From the NCBI RefSeq assembly GCF_022549775.1, contig NZ_JAKZGP010000037.1, forward strand, positions 1 through 49,360: a DNA stretch of 49,360 nt, written 5' to 3'. The stretch is from Belliella filtrata (lineage in GTDB: Bacteria; Bacteroidota; Bacteroidia; Cytophagales; Cyclobacteriaceae). The first letter of the stretch is position 1. The number at the start of each line of letters is the position of its first letter. A model generated the notes under the pieces. It saw only the letters and a program-made list of their open reading frames with translations. It did not search any database and was not told the DNA's origin. A program made the position numbers and the translations under genes. Positions 1 to 8,663 of the stretch are shown here, one piece after another.

Positions 1-125
1 TTTTGCCGCCAGCTTCCTTCAGATTCCATCTCACAATGGACACCCTTGCTATTGGCTAGTGGTTGGCGATTACAAACCCCCACAGTGGACTTTCACCACC
101 TAGTTAGTTACCATGCACGGCACAC
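1..125 (-). mobile_element. Group II intron, 5' end (partial, continues off the left edge)
   Basis: Read on the minus strand, the sequence starts GTGTGCC at position 125, a good fit to the GUGYG 5' end of group II introns. It continues with a domain-I-like segment containing a short hairpin (GTGGTGAAAGTCCAC) and a conserved-looking AAGGGTGTCC stretch that I recognise from Bacteroidota introns. The 5' exon is the lysS terminator with its T-run followed by AAT, the preferred target type of bacterial class C introns. The intron-encoded protein would lie beyond the window. Family assignment is by pattern recognition only. Confidence 0.72.
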
Positions 126-130
126 ATTAA

Positions 131-158
131 AAAAACCAAGACCGAAGCCTTGGTTTTT
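131..158 (-). terminator. Intrinsic terminator of lysS
   Basis: A perfect 10-bp stem (AAAAACCAAG / CTTGGTTTTT) lies 21 bases after the lysS stop. On the minus strand it can extend inward to a TTCG tetraloop and is followed by seven T. The group II intron starts three bases after the T-run. Confidence 0.9.
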
Positions 159-178
159 GTTATGGTTAATAAGTCTTG

Positions 179-1897
179 TTATGCCAACCAAGATTCTACT
201 TCTTCTTTGGTTGGATTACTTGCATCAAGCTTAAGTTTTTTCCTTCTTCCACACACATCGTTGAAGAGTTTGTTGACATCTTGCTCTTTGAGTTGCTCAA
301 GGGTATGAATATTCAAATCTCTCAATGCGGGGATCAGTCCTTGAGGTATTCCCAAAGCCATAAAGTCCTCATCAGTCGCAATTTTCACTTTCTTCTCAGG
401 ACGCATCTGAGGGAAGAATAGTACCTCTTGAATCGTGGTCTTGTTGGTGAGCATCATGGTCAATCTATCAATACCGATACCAAGCCCAGCTGTAGGTGGC
501 ATTCCGTACTCCAATGACCTCAAAAAATCTTCATCCATGGCCATAGCTTCATCATCTCCTCGCGCTGCCAACTTAAGCTGATCTTCAAATCTTTCACGCT
601 GATCTATTGGATCATTGAGTTCAGAATATGCGTTTGCAATCTCTTTTCCATTTACAAATAGCTCAAATCGCTCTACTAACCCAGCTTTGCTTCTATGCTT
701 CTTGGCCAAAGGAGTCATTTCGATAGGGTAATCGGTGATGTATGTAGGCTGAACCAGGTGAGCTTCTACTTTCGCTCCAAATATCTCATCGATCAATTTC
801 CCTTTGCCCATGCTCTGGTCTGTTTCGATACCTAGGTCTTTACATACTGCTCTCAAACCCTGCTCATCCATTTCTGAAACATCAATACCTGTATATTCTT
901 TGATAGAATCATACATGCTAATCTTTCTATAAGGACCTGCAAAATCTATCTCACGATCGCCAACCATCACTTTGGTTGTCCCATGTATGGCATGCGTTAC
1001 TTTCTCCAACAAATCCTCAACCATCTTCATCATCCACACATAATCTTTGTAGGCGACATAGATTTCCATTGAAGTAAACTCTGGATTGTGGGTTCTGTCC
1101 ATCCCTTCATTTCTGAACATCTTCCCAAACTCATACACTCCTTCAAATCCACCAACAATCAACCGCTTCAAGTAAAGCTCATTGGCTATCCTTAAGAAAA
1201 GTGGCATGTCCAAGGTATTGTGATGCGTCTCAAATGGTCTAGCTGCTGCGCCTCCATGCACTGCTTGCAATATTGGCGTCTCCACTTCCAACCAGCCATT
1301 ATCATCAAAAAACCTCCTCATGTTAGAGATGATTCTGGATCTGGTGACAAATACTTGCTTCACCTCTGGATTCACTGTCAAGTCAACATAGCGCTGTCTG
1401 TACCTCAACTCTGGATCTGTAAATCCATCATACACATTACCTTCTTCGTCTCTTTTGACTACTGGAAGTGGTTTGACTGATTTAGATAGCACTTTCAATT
1501 CGGTAACATGAAAAGAAATCTCACCAGTCTGTGTCGTAAAAACGTAACCTTTGACTCCTATAAAATCCCCTATCCCTAATAGCTTTTTGAATACAGTATT
1601 GTAATAAGTCTTGTCTTCTCCCTCACAGATATCATCTCTTCTAACATAAATCTGCAGACGACCTGTAGCATCCTGAATTTCAGCAAAAGAAGCTGAACCC
1701 ATGATCCTTCTACTCATCAATCTACCAGCTATGCTTAGGTCCTTGTAATCGGTTTTGTTGTTTTGGTAATTCTTATGAATATCTGCTGCGGTCACATTGA
1801 TCGGAAAAGACTCAGCTGGATAAGGATCTATTCCTAATTTGATCAATTCCTCCCTGTCTTTTCTTCTCTCTATTTCCTGTTCACTAAGTAGTTGCAT
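179..1897 (-). CDS. lysS: Lysyl-tRNA synthetase, class II
   Basis: This cytoplasmic enzyme charges tRNA-Lys with lysine using ATP. The 572-residue product has an N-terminal OB-fold anticodon-binding domain (about 55-145). The class II catalytic core follows, with motif 2 at about 261-279 (FRNEG, then NPEFTSME) and motif 3 at about 471-486 (GLGIGIDRL). The core ends near residue 503; most bacterial LysRS stop there. This protein continues for about 70 residues, with a stretch resembling a helix-hairpin-helix ([14 protein letters not shown]) and a basic segment. Such an extension is, as I recall, common in Bacteroidota. The gene starts 58 bases after the proline dehydrogenase stop on the same strand, so the two may share a transcript. 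The ATG start gives the expected N-terminus. Identification is secure. Confidence 0.97.
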   Translation of the reverse strand: MQLLSEQEIERRKDREELIKLGIDPYPAESFPINVTAADIHKNYQNNKTDYKDLSIAGRLMSRRIMGSASFAEIQDATGRLQIYVRRDDICEGEDKTYYNTVFKKLLGIGDFIGVKGYVFTTQTGEISFHVTELKVLSKSVKPLPVVKRDEEGNVYDGFTDPELRYRQRYVDLTVNPEVKQVFVTRSRIISNMRRFFDDNGWLEVETPILQAVHGGAAARPFETHHNTLDMPLFLRIANELYLKRLIVGGFEGVYEFGKMFRNEGMDRTHNPEFTSMEIYVAYKDYVWMMKMVEDLLEKVTHAIHGTTKVMVGDREIDFAGPYRKISMYDSIKEYTGIDVSEMDEQGLRAVCKDLGIETDQSMGKGKLIDEIFGAKVEAHLVQPTYITDYPIEMTPLAKKHRSKAGLVERFELFVNGKEIANAYSELNDPIDQRERFEDQLKLAARGDDEAMAMDEDFLRSLEYGMPPTAGLGIGIDRLTMMLTNKTTIQEVLFFPQMRPEKKVKIATDEDFMALGIPQGLIPALRDLNIHTLEQLKEQDVNKLFNDVCGRRKKLKLDASNPTKEEVESWLA

Positions 1898-1955
1898 TGT
1901 AGTTTATTTATTGACTTTGACTAAGTACTTCAAAATCTGTGTATATAATTCGCTC

Positions 1956-3140
1956 TTATTTAAGATTTCTTCTTCTGGCAATTTCCTTCTTGATAAGTTC
2001 AAACTCTCTGGAGCTCTGACCTGCTACTGCGGTATTTTCTTCTGCCCTCCTACCCAAATATGGCATCACTTTCTCCACTGGGCCGTAAGGTACATATTTC
2101 ATCACATTGAATCCTTGATCAGCTAGATTAAATGAAATGTTGTCACTCATTCCGTAAAGTTGCGCAAAATATACGCTTGTATCATTGTGACTTACCTGAT
2201 GTGCTTCCATCAAGTTGCCAAGCAAGATATTGCTTTGCTCATTGTGTGACCCCGCTACCAAATGGATCTCCCCCAAATTCTCCAAACAATAGACAAGTGC
2301 AGCATCAAAATCTCTATCAGATGAGGCTTTATCAGGCTGAATGGGACTTGGATAACCTTTCTGTTTTGCTCTTGCCCTTTCTTTTTCCATGTATGCTCCT
2401 CTTACCAGTTTTGCACCAAGCTGATAGCCTTTTTCTTTGGCAACTTGATGCGCATTTTTCAACCTCTCCAACATATCATGCCTATACATCTGATAGGTAT
2501 TGTAGACTATACAAGATTTTTTGTTGTACTTTTCCATGGCTTGGTAGGTAAGTTCATCTATCACATCCTGAAACCACGATTCCTCTGCATCTACCAAAAT
2601 CTTCGTATTGGCTTCATATGCAGCTTTACACAATTCATCTACTCTGGATTTAAGCTTTTCAAATGCCAATTGCTCCTCCTTGCTAAGCTGCTTTCCTGCT
2701 TGAACTTTGGTCATCACTTCGTAACTCCCCAAGCCTGTCACTTTGAATACAGCAAATGGAATTGCTTGATCACCTGCTGATCTCTTTATAGTTCTCAAAA
2801 GCTCCTTTTTGGTAGCTTCAAAGCTTACTTCATTACCTTTACCTTCTACAGAGTAATCTAAAATTGTCCCTATTCCAAAGGCTGACAATTCATCAACTGT
2901 CTTCTGACAGTCTTCTATATTTTCTCCTCCACAAAAATGCCCGAACATGGTTTTTTTCATCAAGCCTTTGATCGGAAAATTGATCTTGAAAGCCAAATTC
3001 GCCATTTTAATCCCCATTTTCACGGCGGCATTATTGTTCATTGTAGCAAAAATGAGATACATTTTCCTCAATTCTGCATCTGATTTAGAAGCAAAAGCTA
3101 CTTCTAAGTTCTCCAAAGATATTTTGGTTTTTGTGGGCAT
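1956..3140 (-). CDS. Proline dehydrogenase (FAD-dependent)
   Basis: This enzyme oxidises proline to pyrroline-5-carboxylate with FAD and passes electrons to the respiratory chain, the first step of proline catabolism. The 394-residue product is the stand-alone PRODH type, without the P5C dehydrogenase half of PutA. It has the TIM-barrel features of the family, including KLVRGAYMEKER and the C-terminal VPYGPVEKVMPYLGRRAEEN, which contains the usual active-site arginines. The open frame extends upstream to 3257. I chose the ATG at 3138-3140 because a complete promoter (positions 3159-3190) lies inside that extension and because the family normally begins with a sequence like MPTKTKISLEN. The lysS gene follows 58 bases downstream. 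Confidence 0.94.
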   Translation of the reverse strand: MPTKTKISLENLEVAFASKSDAELRKMYLIFATMNNNAAVKMGIKMANLAFKINFPIKGLMKKTMFGHFCGGENIEDCQKTVDELSAFGIGTILDYSVEGKGNEVSFEATKKELLRTIKRSAGDQAIPFAVFKVTGLGSYEVMTKVQAGKQLSKEEQLAFEKLKSRVDELCKAAYEANTKILVDAEESWFQDVIDELTYQAMEKYNKKSCIVYNTYQMYRHDMLERLKNAHQVAKEKGYQLGAKLVRGAYMEKERARAKQKGYPSPIQPDKASSDRDFDAALVYCLENLGEIHLVAGSHNEQSNILLGNLMEAHQVSHNDTSVYFAQLYGMSDNISFNLADQGFNVMKYVPYGPVEKVMPYLGRRAEENTAVAGQSSREFELIKKEIARRRNLK

Positions 3141-3158
3141 ATTCTGTGTTTGAAGGTG

Positions 3159-3190
3159 CAAATATACTCTCTGAATCATCGTCTTCCAAA
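3159..3190 (-). promoter_or_regulatory. Promoter of proline dehydrogenase
   Basis: On the minus strand there is a -33 element TTTGG (3186-3190), a 19-base spacer and a -7 element TATATTTG (3159-3166), matching the Bacteroidota primary-sigma consensus. The predicted start lies 10-15 bases upstream of the chosen ATG, which fixes that start codon. Confidence 0.7.
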
Positions 3191-3306
3191 CCTTGTATGG
3201 ACTCTCATGCGATAATTCTAAAAGGATTTTTCTAAAAAAATGTTTTCCAAACATCAATGATAATTATCCCAAAATGAATCACTGGCTGATAACCTCCTAT
3301 TAATTC

Positions 3307-3349
3307 AAAAAAAAGGCCTTCAAGAACATCTGATGTCTTTGAAGGCCTT
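3307..3349 (-). terminator. Terminator downstream of the alkaline phosphatase gene
   Basis: A near-perfect inverted repeat with arms AAGGCCTTCAA(A)GA (3313-3349) is followed on the minus strand by a run of eight T (complement of 3307-3314). It lies 46 bases after the stop at 3396. Confidence 0.85.
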
Positions 3350-3395
3350 GGCAGGTGGTTCATTTTATGCTTTTAAGATACAATGTATCTATCAA

Positions 3396-4811
3396 TCACA
3401 AAGCTGAAGCAAACTCCCTTTTGCTTACTCCTGCCACTTCCAAAAGGAAATTGTGCAACTCGTAGTTTTTCACAAAGCCTGGCAAACGGTCACTTCCTGG
3501 CCCAAAAGCCGCAAGCTCTACATAATCTCCTGAGTGATTTGTATTGGCCCAACTCACAGCATTATGCTTGGATAGCATGCCACCAAATAGCTCCATTGGA
3601 AGCTTGCTGGTATTGTATAATCCATCTTCACCCATACTAAAGCTTTTTCTCAACGTGTCAGCTTCATCTTTACTGATAGCCACGTTTTGGTGATGCTGGA
3701 TGATCTCTATCATTTGAGCATTAGACATATTGGCATTGATTTGTTTGAGTAAATGCTCATTGGAGCACTTTACATCAAACAAGGTTTCAAATTTAGCATT
3801 CTTTGACCCTGGGTTGAACATTCCGGGGTTTGCATTTCCGTGATCTGTAGTTACTATTACCAATGTATTTTTGTCTTTAGCAGCAAAATCAACAGCTACG
3901 CGCACAGCATCATCAAAATCTACTTGATCATACAGTATAGCTGCTGCATCATTGGCATGAGCTGCCCAGTCGACCTTTCCACCTTCTACTTGCATAACAA
4001 ACCCTTTCTGATTCTTGCTCAAAAGCTCAATGGTCTTTTCAGTCATTTCTGCCAAACTTGGTATATCTCGCTTCAAATCCTCATTATTTTCCCTATCAAT
4101 AGCATAAGGAAGACCATCTTCCGTAAAGACAGCCATCAAAGGTTTTCCTGCCGTAGCTTTAAGCATTTCTGCTTTGGTTTTGGCTACTTGAAATCCATCC
4201 TTTTGAAAATCAGCATAAAGATCTCGCCCATCAGCTCTTTTTGATGGATCAAAAAGTTCTTGCCCTCCTCCCATCATTACATCAAACTTAAGCTTAAGAT
4301 AGTCTACTGCGATTTCAGGCATGGCATTTCGACTATTTTGATTTACACAAAAAGATGCTGGCGTCGCATGTGTGATTTGTACAGATGTGACACAACCCAC
4401 TGATTTTCCTGCATCCTTGAATTTTTGAAGTATTGGCTTATGCGCTTCTCCATTGGGCCCTATGTTCAAAGCCCCATTATTGACTCTGTGTCCTCCACCC
4501 CATGAAGAACCCGCAGCAGCTGAATCTGTAACAAATGAATTGGCTGAAGCTGTATCCATTAGTGACCTTTTAAGTTCACCAGATTCATACATTGATATCC
4601 ATGTGGATGATTGGCCGAGCTTGTTTCTCATAAGTATATCAGCCATGTTTAGGGTACCAGAACTCATGCCATCTGACACCATAAAGATGATATTTTTCAC
4701 CCCATCTAGTTGACGATGAGTCAAAGGCGTTCCAAGAATAGGCCTAGAACCCAATACACCAAAACCTACAGTAGTCAATAATCCATTCCTAAAGAAATCC
4801 CGTCTTTTCAT
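3396..4811 (-). CDS. Alkaline phosphatase, PhoA family, Tat-type signal
   Basis: This secreted phosphomonoesterase releases inorganic phosphate from organic phosphates. The 471-residue product begins MKRRDFFRNGLL, a twin-arginine type export signal. All PhoA-type catalytic positions are visible: D47 (MVSDGMS), nucleophile S97 (TDSAAAGS), T149 (THATP), E276 (VEGGKVDW), D281, H285, D323-H324 (TTDHGN) and H426 (NHSGD). Two Zn sites and one Mg site are therefore expected, and the enzyme looks active. The preceding 260 bases (4812-5071) hold no recognisable -7 element, only three short TTCATCC repeats (4960-4990). It lies downstream of a phosphodiesterase/phosphatase fusion on the same strand, and both follow the locus A SusCD genes, suggesting joint work on phosphate esters taken from the substrate. 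Confidence 0.95.
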   Translation of the reverse strand: MKRRDFFRNGLLTTVGFGVLGSRPILGTPLTHRQLDGVKNIIFMVSDGMSSGTLNMADILMRNKLGQSSTWISMYESGELKRSLMDTASANSFVTDSAAAGSSWGGGHRVNNGALNIGPNGEAHKPILQKFKDAGKSVGCVTSVQITHATPASFCVNQNSRNAMPEIAVDYLKLKFDVMMGGGQELFDPSKRADGRDLYADFQKDGFQVAKTKAEMLKATAGKPLMAVFTEDGLPYAIDRENNEDLKRDIPSLAEMTEKTIELLSKNQKGFVMQVEGGKVDWAAHANDAAAILYDQVDFDDAVRVAVDFAAKDKNTLVIVTTDHGNANPGMFNPGSKNAKFETLFDVKCSNEHLLKQINANMSNAQMIEIIQHHQNVAISKDEADTLRKSFSMGEDGLYNTSKLPMELFGGMLSKHNAVSWANTNHSGDYVELAAFGPGSDRLPGFVKNYELHNFLLEVAGVSKREFASAL

Positions 4812-5071
4812 TTTTTTAAATTCTTAGATATCCAATTGATTTATTATTATTTCTTTAATTATTCACCTCTCATGATTTCGAAGTTCTTAGGCTGTAATAT
4901 GTTTAAGCTATCAAGCTCTCAATCAAAAGTCAATGATCAACAACACATTTAGCTCCTTATTTCATCCTTACTATTTCATCCTTCATCCTTCTTATTTCTA
5001 TAATACCTGCAACTAGCTTGCAATAAACAGAAATATCTACCTCAAACTGGAAAAAGGAATTTAGGAAATTG

Positions 5072-6922
5072 TTAAGGTTTTTGGTGGTACTTTTTGATAA
5101 CCTGTATGATTTTGTGATAAACCTCTGTGTTTTCATACACTCCCATGAATAGATCTGCATGCGGTCCGTAAGCAAAAATTGGCACCAAGATCCCTGTATG
5201 ATCTTCAGTGCTAAACTCAAGCTCAATCTGTCCTTGATCAATATTTCCTTGTGGTAAGGTCAAGCCACCAGTCTCATGGTCTGCAGTGATGATAACTAAT
5301 GTGCCTGGATATGTATCCGCAAATTTCAATGCTTCCGCTACTGCTTGATCAAAATCTATCAATTCTTCAACTACCTTTTGTGCATCATTTTGATGGCCAC
5401 CGGTATCGATTTGAGCTCCCTCTATCATCAAGAAAAATGGCCGCTCTTTGCACTTCAAGTAATTCAGGGCTTGTTTGGTGGCTTGTGACAAGAAACCTTT
5501 TCTACCTTTTAAAACAGAGGGTAATCCATGATTAGATGCAAAATAACCTAATTTTCCTGCCTTTGAGGAGCTAATCTCTTGGATTGAGGATGCCATGTGA
5601 AATCCTGATTTTTCCAAACTGTCCAAAGCACCATTTTTATATCGAAGGAAATCATTTTTTCCTCCAGCTATGAATAAGTCTATGTTACTTCTGCTTAAAT
5701 CTAGACTTATTCCATTGATGTTATCTCTTTCCTTCTCAAATGCATAAAATGCTGCTGGAGTTGCTCCAGTCACATTGTCAGTTGAGATGATACCATTGCT
5801 GAAATTCATTCTTGCCAAAGAAGTAGTCAAATTGCTTTTTGGAAACTGATCATATTGACCTATAGCTCTATTGTTGGCTTTTCGGCCTGTAGCTAAAGCC
5901 GTGCCTCCTGCTGCAGAATCTGTAGTAAAATCATCTAAAGCCTGCGTTTTAATTAGTCCCATATGCTTCAAGTTCATAATGTTTAATGCATTTCCATTGG
6001 CTACCATACCTGCATGGAGCTGTGCCAAACCTGTACCATCACCGATGAGTAAAATAACCTGATCAACTCGATCATGCAGACCATCATTTTCAAATGAAGG
6101 GGTATAAATTTCACTTCTTCCTTCAGCTATTACCAATCGGTTCTTTAAAGTGCTCAAGTATTTTTGTGCTTCGTAAGGCTGATCTGTATTGATAAAGTCA
6201 ACACCCAATTCATGTAATGCCTTCCAAGAGGACTTTGAATCAGGTGTAGCCCAAAAACGAATAGGTTTCCCAACATCGTGGACTTGTTTTATCACAGCTT
6301 TTAACCCCTGTAACTCTTCCTCGATAATCCGACCCTTACCATTCCATACCGAGTAATTTTCAAAGGAAAGGCTGACCATTTCCACCTTTTCTAGCACTAT
6401 TTCTCCCAAGTCTTTTATACTTTGGTGATCAAAAAAGATGTATTCTGGATAGGCTGAATACTTTTCTGCTGAAGGCCTATTACCAGAAATCACCAATTTG
6501 ATACCCTTTGGATTTTGCTCACTATATAGAAGATCAACGTATGCTTGACTAGCCTTGATGATATGTTCAAGCGTCTGCTCAGCTTTCGTCTTGATATCCA
6601 CCAAAAGCACAAATGGCTCGTGTCCTGGATTCAAATCTTTGGCTTGTCCGATGCGTTCAAGGTACAACTTTTCAAAAGTATATTGAGCTGAAATGCTTTC
6701 TTGTTCGTGAGCGACAAACAAAGTGTCGTTTCGCAGAATAACATCCACTTCTATTGACGCAGCTTTATTGGCATATGCTGTCCAAAAAGGGACTGCTTGG
6801 TGATAATCATTGTGGCTATGTATAGCTATACGCTGTGCGTATGAATTGGCAAAAACAAAAAGAAAAGCTAAACAACAAAAGGCCTGATTTAAAGTGTTTT
6901 TTACAACAAACATATATAACAT
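5072..6922 (-). CDS. Secreted fusion: PI-PLC/GDPD-like phosphodiesterase + alkaline phosphatase
   Basis: The 616-residue protein has a signal peptide (about 1-29, ending SYAQ). Residues about 31-260 form a GDPD/PI-PLC-like barrel: H35 in IHSHNDY, E58 and D60 in SIEVDV, and H72 in VAHE occupy the usual catalytic and metal positions. Residues about 285-616 are a complete PhoA domain: D295 (IGDGTG), S336 (TDSAAGG), T388 (GATPAAF), E501, D506, H510, D548-H549 (ADHETGG) and H575 (DHTG). The order suggests a two-step enzyme: phosphodiester to phosphomonoester, then release of phosphate, in the periplasm or outside the cell. The substrate is unknown; glycerophosphodiesters, inositol-phosphate linkages and sugar phosphodiesters are all possible. 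ATG codons at 6922 and 6913 are both plausible starts. It is separated from susD by a terminator and has its own promoter. Confidence 0.9.
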   Translation of the reverse strand: MLYMFVVKNTLNQAFCCLAFLFVFANSYAQRIAIHSHNDYHQAVPFWTAYANKAASIEVDVILRNDTLFVAHEQESISAQYTFEKLYLERIGQAKDLNPGHEPFVLLVDIKTKAEQTLEHIIKASQAYVDLLYSEQNPKGIKLVISGNRPSAEKYSAYPEYIFFDHQSIKDLGEIVLEKVEMVSLSFENYSVWNGKGRIIEEELQGLKAVIKQVHDVGKPIRFWATPDSKSSWKALHELGVDFINTDQPYEAQKYLSTLKNRLVIAEGRSEIYTPSFENDGLHDRVDQVILLIGDGTGLAQLHAGMVANGNALNIMNLKHMGLIKTQALDDFTTDSAAGGTALATGRKANNRAIGQYDQFPKSNLTTSLARMNFSNGIISTDNVTGATPAAFYAFEKERDNINGISLDLSRSNIDLFIAGGKNDFLRYKNGALDSLEKSGFHMASSIQEISSSKAGKLGYFASNHGLPSVLKGRKGFLSQATKQALNYLKCKERPFFLMIEGAQIDTGGHQNDAQKVVEELIDFDQAVAEALKFADTYPGTLVIITADHETGGLTLPQGNIDQGQIELEFSTEDHTGILVPIFAYGPHADLFMGVYENTEVYHKIIQVIKKYHQKP

Positions 6923-6957
6923 TTAAAATAAATAACAACTGATCCAAACTTTCTGGT

Positions 6958-6992
6958 CAAATCTAAATTATATCAGAGAAAGCATTTAGATT
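6958..6992 (-). promoter_or_regulatory. Promoter with overlapping inverted repeat, phosphodiesterase/phosphatase gene
   Basis: On the minus strand TAGATTTG (6958-6965) fits the -7 consensus TAnnTTTG, 36 bases before the ATG. A perfect 9-bp inverted repeat AATCTAAAT (6960-6968) / ATTTAGATT (6984-6992) covers this element and the region just upstream, a position suited to a repressor or activator. No -33 TTG is evident, which would fit a regulated promoter. Confidence 0.45.
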
Positions 6993-7033
6993 GTTATTAA
7001 ATAGTGTTTCAAGGTTGATTACAGTAGAAATAA

Positions 7034-7061
7034 ACAGACCAAAGACTTTGCTTTGGCCTGT
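7034..7061 (-). terminator. Terminator after susD of locus A
   Basis: Hairpin with arms ACAGACCAAAG / CTTTGGCCTGT (one mismatch), 32 bases after the susD stop and followed on the minus strand by TTTATTT. It ends the SusCD transcript before the phosphatase genes. Confidence 0.75.
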
Positions 7062-7093
7062 CCTCTTACAATTAAACTAATCTATCATTAAAT

Positions 7094-8647
7094 TTACCAT
7101 CCTTCATTTTGTGCTATTCCCGACACCGAAATGGTATTTGGAGGAATTGGCCACACATGATGTATTGCAGGATTGAAGGTTCTTGCTGGCCATGTTTGAT
7201 ATACTTCAAAGCCAGAATCTGGATTGGTCTTATTGGCATGGTTTCTACCAGTGGCTGGTCTGGCATAAGCCGCTTGAGCATCTCCCCATCTTACCAAATC
7301 TAAGTGTCTGTCAGCATATTCACCAGCAAGCTCTACCCTTCTCTCTTGTTTCAAATCTGACAAAGTAGCTCCAGTTTTTGGTGCCAATCCTGCCCTAGAC
7401 CTTACCAGATTGATAGGTTCATCACCATTTTGACCTTGCATGATCAATGCTTCTGCTTTGATCAACAATATCTCTGCAAACCTGATTAGAGGAACATTCA
7501 GATCGGTAGTAGGATAATCACCGTTTGGGTTCAAGTGCACATCTTGAGGGAATCTGTATGGATGCATGTATTTATTGAATTGAATACCTGTCCAAGAGTT
7601 ACCAGAGTAATACCTTCTTGGATTACCCAAAAATGTAAACTCATCGCCAAAGGCTAACAAAGTAGCTTTTTTGCGCGCATCACCAGACTCAAAAGCATTG
7701 TAAAGCTCCAAAGTAGGTGAAAATGTGCCCCAGCCGTTGTACAATCCCCACCCAGTATTTTCAAGCATCACGCCTGGTAATATCTGACCACGTTCTTTGC
7801 TAGAAACAGTCGAGAAAACATATTCTGAAGAAAAATTATTGTTTACATAAAACACACTTTCAAAATCAACTTCAGGGTTCCCCGTATTGATTAGCCTCCT
7901 ATCCGTTGGTGAGTTGATCACCATGTCAGCATACCTGACTGCATCAGCCCACTTTCCATTCTCGTGACCAGCCCAGTACAAGGCATTTTTTGCCAAGTAA
8001 GCATAAGCTGCATCTTTGTGAGCCCTGCCTAAATCGCTTGAGTTGTAAGTAGTAAAATAGGGTAGTAATTCTGCTGCTTGCAAGAGATCTTGTTCGATCA
8101 ACCTGTAGTTTTCGATTACATGAGCAGGTCTGGTGAATTTCAAGTCGTCCATGTTCTCCACAGTGACGATAGGTATACCTGCTCTGTGATCACCATATCT
8201 AGGAGAAAGCCACAAGTATGCGTGTGCACGAGCAAAGTATGCTTCTCCCAAAACACGGTTTTTCACATCCTGATTGATGTTCATGTTTGGTACATACCTA
8301 AGTACTGTGTTTGCTCTTTGAATTACAGTATAAAGCAATGGATAAATTTGGGCGATTCTTCCCTCCTGTCCTGTTGCTTGAAAATTTCGAATCGCACTTG
8401 CTGCTGCATCAGTTCTCCCTTGGTGAAAATCATCACAAGCAGCAATGAAATACATGATTCCTCTTCCAAATAGGTGATCATTGTCCCAGTGTTGATAAAG
8501 GCCATTGGCAGCATTGATAGCATCCTCTTCTGATTGCCAATAGTTACCAGAAGTAACACTTCCTTGTGGAATTACATTAGTGAAATCTTCACTACAAGCA
8601 CTGCTTAGGATAAGCAAGGCTAAGGATAAATATTTTAAAACTTTCAT
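7094..8647 (-). CDS. SusD/RagB-like surface glycan-binding lipoprotein (locus A)
   Basis: SusD-type lipoproteins sit on the outer surface, bind the nutrient and cap the SusC channel. The 517-residue product has a lipoprotein signal with lipobox LSSAC (C18). The usual family pattern follows: an N-terminal region with a TPR-like helical scaffold (LGEAYFARAHAYLWL around 130-145), NVPLIRFAEILLIKAEALI around 390, and a C-terminal region ending HHVWPIPPNTI, typical of SusD. It starts 16 bases after the susC stop and forms an operon with it. Its specificity cannot be read from sequence; the neighbouring phosphatases suggest a phosphate-bearing ligand. SusD proteins are too diverse for a tighter claim. 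Confidence 0.95.
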   Translation of the reverse strand: MKVLKYLSLALLILSSACSEDFTNVIPQGSVTSGNYWQSEEDAINAANGLYQHWDNDHLFGRGIMYFIAACDDFHQGRTDAAASAIRNFQATGQEGRIAQIYPLLYTVIQRANTVLRYVPNMNINQDVKNRVLGEAYFARAHAYLWLSPRYGDHRAGIPIVTVENMDDLKFTRPAHVIENYRLIEQDLLQAAELLPYFTTYNSSDLGRAHKDAAYAYLAKNALYWAGHENGKWADAVRYADMVINSPTDRRLINTGNPEVDFESVFYVNNNFSSEYVFSTVSSKERGQILPGVMLENTGWGLYNGWGTFSPTLELYNAFESGDARKKATLLAFGDEFTFLGNPRRYYSGNSWTGIQFNKYMHPYRFPQDVHLNPNGDYPTTDLNVPLIRFAEILLIKAEALIMQGQNGDEPINLVRSRAGLAPKTGATLSDLKQERRVELAGEYADRHLDLVRWGDAQAAYARPATGRNHANKTNPDSGFEVYQTWPARTFNPAIHHVWPIPPNTISVSGIAQNEGW

Positions 8648-8663
8648 AATTCTTACACTTGAA

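Noticed and set aside
3141-3257. Longer N-terminus for proline dehydrogenase
   Set aside because: The extension contains a full -33/-7 promoter, and the normal family start lies at 3140.
4960-4990. Three TTCATCC repeats upstream of the alkaline phosphatase
   Set aside because: The units are short and irregularly spaced with no symmetry; chance or slippage explains them.
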